A stretch of DNA of 64,000 nucleotides from Pasteurellaceae bacterium RH1A (GTDB lineage: Bacteria; Pseudomonadota; Gammaproteobacteria; Enterobacterales; Pasteurellaceae), in NCBI GenBank assembly GCA_012221805.1, contig CP015195.1, positions 558,001 to 622,000 of the forward strand, read 5' to 3'. Positions 53,305 through 62,400 of this stretch are shown here, one piece after another. Position numbers and translations under genes: made by a program. Position 1 is the first letter of the stretch. Every line of letters begins with the position of its first letter. A model generated the notes under the pieces. It saw nothing but the letters and a program-made list of their open reading frames with translations. It had not been told where the DNA came from and searched no databases.

Positions 53305-54461
53305 GATAAATTGAACCGTCTATTTCTATGTAAAACAAACAAAAACATCACAAAGAAGTTAAAAAATAGGAAGGTTGGTCCTGATAGTTTAACCAGTGCA
53401 AAGGATATAAGAGCTTTTTCTTTAAAAGAGAAGCTAGAATGTAGAATTAAGCATAAAGAAATAAGTAAAACCAAACTTCCTATGAAAATGCCATACTGAA
53501 TAAACGGTGTGAAATAATATGTCATGTCGTATAAGGCTTCATAAAAAGCAGGAGCATTGCTGTCTTTTCCTACAAATCCCAATCCAGTTAGAAATATATT
53601 TGAATTGGATAGAAAGTAGTCTAAGATTGCAAGTTTAACATTGTTGCTTCCATCGTTTCCTGAAGAGAAAGACTCTATTCTTTGAAGGAGGTAATCTTGA
53701 AAAAGAAATCCTAGTAAGATTAATATAATGATACCTAATAAGAATTTTGAGAAAGAGCTTGTATATGTTATTAATATATAAGTAAAAGCCAATAATACAC
53801 CTAATGTTGAAAAGGTTAATAGTATACTTATTATGCCTAATAGTACAGACCAATCTATATTCTTATTAAGAATATAATACAAGGTTAAAAGCCCAAACAT
53901 AATTCCTGAATGAATGGCAGGTTCACTGGTTAAGCCTGTAGGTCTATACGAGATTTCTGAATAGCCTGAATAAAGGCTTCTTACGCCTGTGCCTCCCAAT
54001 AATTTTGATAAGTCTAGTTCAAGGTCAAGCACATAAAAGGAGATAAACTGTAAAATGACCATAAATGCAGAAAGGATTATGGCTATTTTTAATATGTTTT
54101 TAAGGCTACTTATATTTAACTTCTTACTTATATAGTCATACATTAGTATGGCACAGCCCACCCAAAATAAGGTTCTTAATGTGTTTAGCCAAAATATTTG
54201 ACGATATTCAAGATGGGAATATTGTCCTATGCTCAGTAAAGCCATCAAAGCAAGGATTAAAAAGAAAAATAAAAATACAGATATAGAAATTTTTGGGTGA
54301 GTCATATAGGCAGAAAGAATGATAAGCCCAAAACCTAGTATTTGAGAACCATAAGCTATGATCGGTGCATTAATTTCTACTATAGAAAAAATCAGTAAGA
54401 AAAATGCTACAAAAACAGGCTTATAACGATAAGATTTACTGTTCACAGAATATTTATCCAT
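53301..54461 (-). CDS. wzy: O-antigen polymerase Wzy
   Basis: Joins O-units at the periplasmic face of the inner membrane. 386 residues with about ten membrane helices and a larger loop in the middle (D-L-S-K-L-L-G-G-T-G-V-R-S to S-Y-R-P-T-G-L-T-S-E-P). Weak sequence conservation is normal for this family; the call rests on topology, size, and position between glycosyltransferase genes and with wzz and wzx in the same operon. The first 19 bases overlap the preceding glycosyltransferase gene. Confidence 0.82.
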   Translation of the reverse strand: MDKYSVNSKSYRYKPVFVAFFLLIFSIVEINAPIIAYGSQILGFGLIILSAYMTHPKISISVFLFFFLILALMALLSIGQYSHLEYRQIFWLNTLRTLFWVGCAILMYDYISKKLNISSLKNILKIAIILSAFMVILQFISFYVLDLELDLSKLLGGTGVRSLYSGYSEISYRPTGLTSEPAIHSGIMFGLLTLYYILNKNIDWSVLLGIISILLTFSTLGVLLAFTYILITYTSSFSKFLLGIIILILLGFLFQDYLLQRIESFSSGNDGSNNVKLAILDYFLSNSNIFLTGLGFVGKDSNAPAFYEALYDMTYYFTPFIQYGIFIGSLVLLISLCLILHSSFSFKEKALISFALVKLSGPTFLFFNFFVMFLFVLHRNRRFNLS

Positions 54462-55522
54462 TTTTCAATTATACTTTCCAGATTAAATTTTGTTTTTACC
54501 TGCTCCTTCGCACATACACTCATTTGGTAATATTCATCCTCAGGCAAGGACATCATTTTTACTAGCCCTTGCACTAAATTACCAATCTGCTCTGGTTTGC
54601 AAAGAAAACCATTTTTACTCTGTTCAATAATTTCACTTGGTCCAGTAATACAATCAAAGGCTACCACAGGCAAACCAAAAGATTGTGCTTCAAGTAATAC
54701 CATAGGCAGCCCCTCAAATAGAGAACTTAAACAAAAGACAGATGCTTGTTGATAATATTGTTCTATTTTGTTAGAAAAAGGATAAATAGTTACTGAGTTT
54801 ACTAAATTTAGTGATGTAATTAACTCTTCCAATTTTGCCTTATCTTCCCCTTCTCCCACAATTTGCAGCTGCCAGCCTTCACTTATAGTGTGTTTTTTGG
54901 CTTCTGCCCAAGCCTGTAATAATAAATCAAAGCCTTTTTGATGGGTTAAGCGCCCTACAGCCAGCACAGTTTTATAAGCTAATGAGGGTTGATTAGCACT
55001 TACTGCATAAGGAGAAGGGTTGGGGATAGCAATAAGCTCCGCCCTACCGTAAGTTTTATCTAACCAAATTGTCTTATCTTTTTCAGTTAAGGTAACAATT
55101 GTATCAGAAAACAAACGAGATGTGTGGCGGGCAAGGCGTCGTAACCGTTTACCCAGATCAACATTATAATTAAAATGTTCCCAAGTAATATGCTTGATTT
55201 TGAGGCCAAACACCGCTGGCAAAGAAAAAAGTGAAAGCATTGATTCTACAACGATGAGCGTATCAATTTTATGCTGTATCAAAAAAGATCTTAACTGACT
55301 AACAGTTGAAAAATAACTTTTAGTAGCCGAAACAGGCTGAGCGTGCAGCTGGTAATTTTCAATACTTGGATGTAAAGCAAAGAAAGGTGATAAGCCTTGG
55401 GATAAATTCAGCATAATGACAGGATACCCTTTTTCTGCTAAGGCATTTGCAATGGAGGTAGAAACACGTTCTGTTCCTCCCGAGTGGTTTAGGTTACCAC
55501 CAAAAAAACAAATTTTTTTCAT
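54443..55522 (-). CDS. Glycosyltransferase family 4 (O-antigen)
   Basis: A 359-residue GT-B enzyme. G-G-T-E-R-V lies in the N-terminal loop, A-V-G-R-L-T-H-Q-K-G-F-D-L-L in the donor site, and the catalytic pair is E-G-L-P-M-V-L-L-E (E-x7-E). The sequence is similar in style to galactofuranosyl or galactosyl GT4 enzymes of O-antigen and capsule loci. Starts where the GT2 gene stops, with 1 base of overlap. Confidence 0.85.
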   Translation of the reverse strand: MKKICFFGGNLNHSGGTERVSTSIANALAEKGYPVIMLNLSQGLSPFFALHPSIENYQLHAQPVSATKSYFSTVSQLRSFLIQHKIDTLIVVESMLSLFSLPAVFGLKIKHITWEHFNYNVDLGKRLRRLARHTSRLFSDTIVTLTEKDKTIWLDKTYGRAELIAIPNPSPYAVSANQPSLAYKTVLAVGRLTHQKGFDLLLQAWAEAKKHTISEGWQLQIVGEGEDKAKLEELITSLNLVNSVTIYPFSNKIEQYYQQASVFCLSSLFEGLPMVLLEAQSFGLPVVAFDCITGPSEIIEQSKNGFLCKPEQIGNLVQGLVKMMSLPEDEYYQMSVCAKEQVKTKFNLESIIEKWINIL

Positions 55523-56418
55523 TATTTGTTCCTTTTTGAAAAAGGTGTAAAAAGAAAGCTTAACAGTGTAAATAGGGTATTGGTTGCTTCTCTTCTTTCT
55601 GAAAAAGACTTAGATAAATGGTTTGCCATTTGGGAAAAACGAATGACTGTTTTAATTAGAGCCATAGGATTTTTTAACCATACATAGGTTGGTATTTCTT
55701 TTAGCATAACACTTCTAGATATATAATGTCCTTGTGCATGCTTAAACAAGCTACTTTTACTTAATCTATTTTCAGTTTCATCATCAAAAAATAGGCTCAA
55801 TGCATCAGGGGAATAGATAAACTCATAGCCTGCTGAAGCCGTTTTAACATAAAACCAGATTTCTGGAATAAATTTTATATCTGAGGCTATTGGGTAAAGA
55901 ATTTTTTTAATCAGGTCTGTTTTTAAAATATCAATTCTTTCGCCAAAATTCCCAGAAGAGGAAAATTCATCAAACCAGCTTTGCTCAATGGAATTATCTG
56001 AAATTTTTCTCCCACTAGGTTTTTGAGTAATGTTACTCAGAGCCAAACACCTTAGCCCAATAATATTCTCTTTTTCTAAGAAATTAATGTTTGCATTTAA
56101 TATGTTAAATAGGCTCTTAGGTTGTAATGCATCATCAGAATCTAGCCCAATAAAATATTGCCCTTTTGCGTTCAAAACAGCCCGATTCCAGGTGGCTTGT
56201 TTCCCTTTATTTTCTTGAGAAAGATAAACAATATTTAATCTTTTTTCATTGAGAATCTCTTGGACAAGCACTTCGGTATTGTCTGTTGAACCATCATTAA
56301 TCAAGATCCATTCAATATTATTTAAGTTGTCTTGTTTTAAAATACTTTCATAACAACGTCTTAAAGTGTGCTCTCGATTGTAACTTGGTGTAAATATGCT
56401 GACTTTAATTTCATCCAT
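55522..56418 (-). CDS. Glycosyltransferase family 2 (O-antigen)
   Basis: A 298-residue inverting GT-A enzyme: F-T-P-S-Y-N-R near the start, I-N-D-G-S-T-D (UDP-binding Asp), the D-x-D site in G-L-D-S-D-D-A, and an acidic cluster D-D-E-T near 223 as possible base region. A hydrophobic C-terminal stretch (L-F-T-L-L-S-F-L-F) may tether it to the membrane. Its start overlaps the end of wzx by 8 bases. Confidence 0.87.
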   Translation of the reverse strand: MDEIKVSIFTPSYNREHTLRRCYESILKQDNLNNIEWILINDGSTDNTEVLVQEILNEKRLNIVYLSQENKGKQATWNRAVLNAKGQYFIGLDSDDALQPKSLFNILNANINFLEKENIIGLRCLALSNITQKPSGRKISDNSIEQSWFDEFSSSGNFGERIDILKTDLIKKILYPIASDIKFIPEIWFYVKTASAGYEFIYSPDALSLFFDDETENRLSKSSLFKHAQGHYISRSVMLKEIPTYVWLKNPMALIKTVIRFSQMANHLSKSFSERREATNTLFTLLSFLFTPFSKRNK

Positions 56419-57642
56419 GGTTTAATTTTCTCCGTAAAACAAAAACTGAAAACATCATCATAATAAAATAATTTAAAATATAAATTAAAGAAAGTGAGTC
56501 TATCTGTAAAATATCAAAAGCAATATAATAACTAATGCTCATTATTAAGGTTAGCAATGCCCACTTAAAAAGAATGTAATTGGCTAGTTTTTCTCGGTAT
56601 AGATATTGCATAACCACTGTGTCAATACTAAAGAACACCAAGACAATAATCATCTGTTGAGCAATGGTAATAGCAAGGGTATAGTTGCTACCGTAAACAA
56701 AAGTTATAAAATATGGTAGTAAAAAATACCCAATAGAGCCACATAGCATTGCTAAACAAGATGTTATCCCTATAAACCTTATTAAGTTTTGCTTAATTAT
56801 CTTTTTCTCTGCCTTAATATAGACTAGCTTTGGTGCGATAGATTGTACTACTATTCCTAGCAGTAAAAAACCTTGTTCCATAAGTTGAACTGCAATGCCA
56901 TACTGGCTTAATGTTTCATAAGAATAATAGTGTTCTACAAAAAATCTATCTAGCCGTTGAAACAAATACATAAATAGTAAGGCAGGCCAAAATCTCAACC
57001 CTCTAAAAAATAAAATTTTAAATATCTTAGTGTTAAATTTAATTTTTAACTGTTCTTTAGATAAATAAACAAGAACTAAAAAACAAATAGCAATAAAAGC
57101 AGATTCTATCGTTCTTGCTAATGGAATAAGTATGTTGTTATATTCTATTAGAAAGTGAAAACATAAGAGAACTATTGAGACTCGGGTAACTAGTCCGAAT
57201 AATCTAACTAAAGAAACTTTTAAAATTTTTACTTTTGCCTGGTAGTAATTAGCTACAACACCAAATGGCTCAGCAAAAATCAAAAAAAAGGAAAGAATAA
57301 ATATATATGATTTTACAGTTTCACTTTCTATAATAAATATTGCGTACAATATAGAAACAAGAAAAGAAAGAAATGAAAAAAAATTCTAATGATGAAAACA
57401 GCGGAGATTATTTCTCCTGTAATTAATTTATTTCTTGCTAAGGCAACTACACTAACTTCTGAACTGATAATTAGTGTTAAAGCACTTAGCAAGAGAATGA
57501 AATTGACACTATATATCCATTGTCCATATTCTTCTGGAGATAGAATTCTAGCGATCATAGCCTCAGAATAGAAAATTAGACAAATAGTAAATATTTTTTC
57601 TATTACCAATACTAAAATATTCTTGATAATATCATTTTTCAT
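56411..57642 (-). pseudogene. wzx: O-unit flippase Wzx, broken by a one-base frameshift in a poly-A/T tract
   Basis: Wzx moves lipid-linked O-units across the inner membrane. Two overlapping frames carry one 410-residue protein with about twelve helices. The first, 57642-57328, holds helices 1-3 (start M-K-N-D-I-I-K-N) and the second, 57349-56411, the rest. The join lies at eight As on the plus strand (57376-57383), read as eight Ts. A ninth T would read R-I-F-F-S-F-L-S-F-L-V-S-I-L-Y-A, a smooth membrane helix that restores the fusion. Without it translation ends after 104 residues. Options are an inactive allele, slipped-strand phase variation, or a sequencing error. Confidence 0.82.
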
Positions 57643-57645
57643 TTT

Positions 57646-58752
57646 TTAACCAAATCTCTTCTTGAATAAGTATGGGAGGGTGAATAGAACACAGCCAAAT
57701 AATAATCCTGAAATAAAGCCAGTTAATATGATTAAGATTTTTTTAGGTTTGTCTTTGCCTAAAGGATAATTTGGGGATGACAGGTAATGATAAGTTTTAG
57801 TTTTTTCCAAGTTGTCAGCCTTTTTGTTCAATAACTCTAACTGCGTAATTTCTCTATCTGCCCAATAATATTCTAATGGGTAAACATCCTTGGCGTTTTT
57901 AATGAAATTAATTTTTTCCTGAAGATGTTCTTCATCAAGTGTAAGTAAATAGGTACTAGTTGCTGGTTTAGTATCTATTGCGTTTAGCATGGTGTCATTT
58001 ATAAGATATTCAGAATTTATGAGGTGGTTATTTTTGGGACCTGCTTTTTTCACAATGTTCAGCGCTTGAGTTAAATTATCAATTTGGATTTTTTTGGTTT
58101 CTGTAAGGCTGGATAAGATCTTCTGCTTAGTAAAATTCAGCCTATCTAAACGTAAGCTAATTGCTAATTTTAGTTCATTTGAGATCTGTGTTGCAGTATA
58201 ATAATTAATGAAGTCAATATATTGGTTTAGCAGATCTTGTGCGAGAGCAGGTCTTTCTTCGGAAAGACTAATTTTGGTATTAATATCATCTTCATCTAGC
58301 TTTGCTTTATTTCTATTTATTGCATCTAATTGTTTAACGACTAATGCTTGAGAGATAAAGTGTGAGATGTAAGCCTGTTTTTCATTTTCCTTCATCTTAT
58401 CTAGATGTTTTTTTCCCCATTCACTTTGAGTTAAAAATTGGCGCTTTAAATTTGTGGAATGTAAGAACTGGCGAAACTGTTTATGCAGGACTTCGGCTTC
58501 TTTATCTGGCGAGAATTGACTATCTCCAGTAATCCAAGCATATTCGGCCTTTAAGGATAAAATATCCCCTAAATCAGTAGAACGTGGTGTGGTAACGGTT
58601 GCTGTCGAGGTCCATTGCTCTTTAGCTGTGAAAGCATAAACGCCTGCAAGAGCCGTAAATAGCATTGCAGATAAGGCAATCCACCACTTCTTCTTCCATA
58701 ATGTTTGAAATAAGTCAATTAAATCAATCTCATCAGGGTGTGTTGCATCCAT
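57646..58752 (-). CDS. wzz: O-antigen chain-length determinant Wzz
   Basis: Sets the modal length of O-antigen chains made by Wzy. 368 residues: a short cytoplasmic start (D-E-I-D-L-I-D-L-F), helix 1 (about 25-42), a periplasmic coiled-coil domain of about 290 residues, a proline-rich stretch (S-S-P-N-Y-P-L-G-K-D-K-P) and helix 2 (about 342-361). That is the PCP1 topology of WzzB. The first gene of the leftward operon; its promoter lies in the 177-base gap shared with mscL. No JUMPstart/ops element was found there. Confidence 0.93.
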   Translation of the reverse strand: MDATHPDEIDLIDLFQTLWKKKWWIALSAMLFTALAGVYAFTAKEQWTSTATVTTPRSTDLGDILSLKAEYAWITGDSQFSPDKEAEVLHKQFRQFLHSTNLKRQFLTQSEWGKKHLDKMKENEKQAYISHFISQALVVKQLDAINRNKAKLDEDDINTKISLSEERPALAQDLLNQYIDFINYYTATQISNELKLAISLRLDRLNFTKQKILSSLTETKKIQIDNLTQALNIVKKAGPKNNHLINSEYLINDTMLNAIDTKPATSTYLLTLDEEHLQEKINFIKNAKDVYPLEYYWADREITQLELLNKKADNLEKTKTYHYLSSPNYPLGKDKPKKILIILTGFISGLLFGCVLFTLPYLFKKRFG

Positions 58753-58929
58753 TTAGAATCTCTATGTCACAGATAGTTTTCTCCGATTATATTAGGTTTG
58801 ATATAGGGATTCAACACAATATGTAAATTACTTTAAATTCATTAGCAAAGCTTAAGATTTAGCTTATAATTCGCCTTTCGCTAAAGATCAGCGAAGAATG
58901 ATAGTTATTTTTATATAAGGGAAACCCTA

Positions 58930-59337
58930 ATGAGCATTTTAAAAGAATTCCGTGAATTTGCGGTGAAAGGTAATGTTGTTGATATGGCTGTCGGTGTGGT
59001 GATCGGTGGTGCATTTGGTAAGATCGTTAGCTCTTTAGTGAGCGATGTGATTATGCCACCTATCGGTTTACTCATCGGTGGGGTAGATTTCAAGGATCTG
59101 GCTGTCACCTTAAAAGCAGCAGAAGGTGAAGTTGCGGCTGTTACTTTAAACTACGGTGCTTTCTTACAAAACATTTTTGATTTCTTAATCATTGCTTTTG
59201 CCATCTTCATGGTTGTGAAAGGCATCAATAAGGCCAAGAGCCAATTTGAGAAACCAGCCGAGCCAGAAGCACCAGCAGGCCCAACTCAAGAAGAGCTTTT
59301 AGCTGAAATTCGTGATTTATTAAAAAATCAGAAATAA
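58930..59337 (+). CDS. mscL: Large-conductance mechanosensitive channel MscL
   Basis: Opens under high membrane tension to release solutes on osmotic downshock. 135 residues, with the family start [18 protein letters not shown] and [10 protein letters not shown] in the first helix. Helix 2 is around 72-95, followed by a cytoplasmic helix bundle ending in [10 protein letters not shown] -10-like TATAAT lies at 58865. It is divergent from wzz. Confidence 0.97.
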   Translation: MSILKEFREFAVKGNVVDMAVGVVIGGAFGKIVSSLVSDVIMPPIGLLIGGVDFKDLAVTLKAAEGEVAAVTLNYGAFLQNIFDFLIIAFAIFMVVKGINKAKSQFEKPAEPEAPAGPTQEELLAEIRDLLKNQK

Positions 59338-59361
59338 GCTAACATTTGATTTTAAAAATAT

Positions 59362-59400
59362 AAAGGCATTTTCAATATTTCTTTGAAAATGCCTTTTTTA
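59362..59400. terminator. Terminator between mscL and the adhesin gene
   Basis: AAAGGCATTTTC and GAAAATGCCTTT pair over 12 bases with an 11-base loop, then TTTTT. A-rich sequence on the left lets it act also for the leftward adhesin gene. Confidence 0.88.
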
Positions 59401-59430
59401 TTCCATCTTCTTTTTATTTAAAGATTATTT

Positions 59431-62400
59431 CTAACGTTGCACTCGTGCTTTCATAACCAATTTATTATCCTTGGCAATTTGCACATTTACGCCTGTTACA
59501 GGGCGAACAACCTTGTTTTTCAGTTCAGTGGTGGCTTGAACTTTTACTCGGGCCTTTTTGCCTTGGGCAAGTTTTGGATCAAGGCGGGTTCTGCCTTTTT
59601 GGGCCACAACCTTGTCTTTTTTGGCATTAAGGCCAGCACTGGCAAGGCTTTGGGTCTTATTGACATCCACTTCTACCTTGGCATCGGCTTTTACGCCGGC
59701 GAGCGTGCCGTTTTCCCAGTCTTTTTTGGCACTTTCTGCCCATTTATCCACACTTGGGAGACTGAGTTTGCCACTGCCGTTGGCTGAAAGGCTGACACTG
59801 GTTTCGTTGATCTTATTGACCAAAGATTGGCTGTGAAGCTTGCCTGCAACTGTGCCGCTGGCTTGGTTGGCATTGATTTGGCTGCCAACAAGATTGGCGT
59901 TGCCGCCTGCGTTCACTTGAGCTTGGTTGGTGTCTAAAACTGTGCCGATATGGGTTTCATTACGCACCACGTTCACATCAAGGCTGGCTCCGCCTGCTGA
60001 TGGCGTCCACTTGTTATCGGCTACGCCGCCACTGAGGTTGAGGCTGGCTGCCACATTGGTTTTATTAACCTGATCCTGGGCGGCATTGAGGTTAAGATTG
60101 CCCTTGCCAGCATCCACGTTGAGTTGGTTGGATTGAGAGCTTACGCCTGTTAAGCTCACGCCATTTTGGCCTTGAATGGTCACTTTTTTGCCGTTTACCT
60201 GCACACCTGAATGGGTTTGGCTATTTTCCTTTTGCACCCCAACTTGGGCATTAAAGCCTGCACTGGAAAGCTTGTCGCCAATGTTCACCTCCGCTCCAGC
60301 ATTCACTGCTAAATTATTAACATGGTTTTTGCCAGCTGAAATATTGACGGTGTTGCCTGAAATATGGGCGCTTTCTGTTGCCTGCACGTTAGTGCCTTGT
60401 AGGTTGATTGCGCCATTGCTATGGATGTTTACCTGCTTGCCTGAAAGCGTGTTGGCCACAGTCTGGCTGCTGTCGCCCTTGTTGCCGTGCGCTGATACAC
60501 TGACATCGATAGATGGCAGGGCAGCGCCTGCTGCTGGAACAACAATGGCACCGAGCCCTAGCTTGGCATCAAAACCGCCACCTGACTGGCTTTGGCTATT
60601 ACTGGCTGGGGTAAAGTTGGCTGACTGGCTGGCCTGAATATTCACACTTTCGCTGCCATGAATATTGGCTTGGCTATTTAATTTGCCTGTCTTGATCTCT
60701 ACCTCTTTGGCATTGATAGAACCAGGCAGGGCCGTGCTGGTTTGGGATTGGGACTTCTCGAAGTTGGCTCCCACGTTCACGCCCACATTGTATTTTTGGA
60801 AGTCAGCCGTGCTGGCAGACACGCCCACACTGGCTCCACCCTTGACCTTGTCTTTAAAGAGGCGTTCAAAGGCGGCGATAAAGTTGTGGACTTGTGAATC
60901 TAACTTGGCCTTTTCACCTGCCGTGTACTGGGTAGAAACATCAGTTAGGCGATCAGCTTTTACAGAAATATCCTTGCCTGCGCTTAATTTAGTCGCCGTA
61001 TGAGTGGTTTGGTTGCTGTTTTCACGGCCGCCTGAGGCGGACACCTGAGCAGACATATCAAAGGCCTTGTCCTTGTCAATGCTGGCGGTAATAGATGCAC
61101 CGGCATTCACCTGTTTGCCAAAGGTGGTTTTGGTGTCTTGTGCGGTGGTATGTACAATCTCTTTTGCAGATTCTGTGATATTTCCACCCGCTTGCACCTG
61201 AGTGCCTTGGTGCTCAATCCGCTTATTGGCCGCCAAATTCACATCTTTTTTGGCAGAGAGCTTGCTAACCTGGGCGGTTTCAGCAGTGTTGGTTTGATGA
61301 TCGTGGGAAACGTCCACACCCAGTGTGCCAGTCAGTTTGCTGTTGGTGACCACTCCCGTAAAGCCCACATTAACCTGGTTGTTTACGCTGTTAGTGAAGG
61401 CATAGTCCTTATCCGCCTTGGTGGTGATGGTATCGGCTTTGATGTTGAGATCGCCCTTGGTGGCACTAACCTGGCTGCCTGATACTTCAACTTTCTTGGC
61501 ATTCAAGGCCACGCTGCTGCCGCTAACACTGGAACCTGTGTGGGTCAGCGCCTGACTTTCTTGGCTCTTATTATAGACATTGAGGCCAACATTAAACTTG
61601 GCTTCTGCATTGACAGCAGCAGGTTTTTTGTCCTTAGAAAGGGTCACATCGCTGCTGACACTTGGCTTGCCGCTGCTGTTGTCGATGGCAAGGTTGGCTG
61701 TGATGTGATCTTTTTGCAGGCTGGCCTTAAAGCTGTCAAAGCTGGCGCCTAAATTAAAGCCTGCTTCGCTGGTTTTAGTGTAGGCTTTGTTGGTTGCTCC
61801 CTTAATCTCAATACCGCTTTTAGACACAATGTCCAAGAGGCCAGCTGCTTCGACCTTGGAGCCAACAATGCTGACGGTTTTATCAGCAGAAAGCTGGAGG
61901 TTAGACTGGGATTTGAGGCTGGAACCTTGAGCGGTTGAGGTTTGAGAATAGCTGCTTGAACGCGCTTTGGTAATGTCAAAAATGGTGCCTTGGCGAGCGT
62001 GATCTAGGCTGGTTGTTGTGGCCTGCACGCTGTCGATGGTTAAAGCGCCTTTATTGCCTTTGACCACACCATTACCGCCCGATAAAACTCGGCTGCCCGA
62101 AACGGTTACGCCCTTGGCAGCATCAATGAGGCTCTCGCCCTTGACGGTTACATCCGAACCATGTACCACTTGGGCATTGCGGCCAGAACCCAGGGTTTTG
62201 GAGCCACCAATGCCACCCCAGAATTTCATATCATCCCTGATACCATAGCCTTCTTGAGTTTTTTCTGCGGTGAAGCTAAAGCTGCCAGCATTCTTGGCCA
62301 GGAAATCGCCATCGACCTTGGCCGTTACCCCTGCTAAACGCACATTGCCATTACCACCCAAGACCAGGCTGTCTTTCACATTCAATTCAGTGGCGGTGTA

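Noticed and set aside
58753..58929. JUMPstart/ops element before the O-antigen operon
   Set aside because: The core GGCGGTAG was not found in either orientation in this gap.
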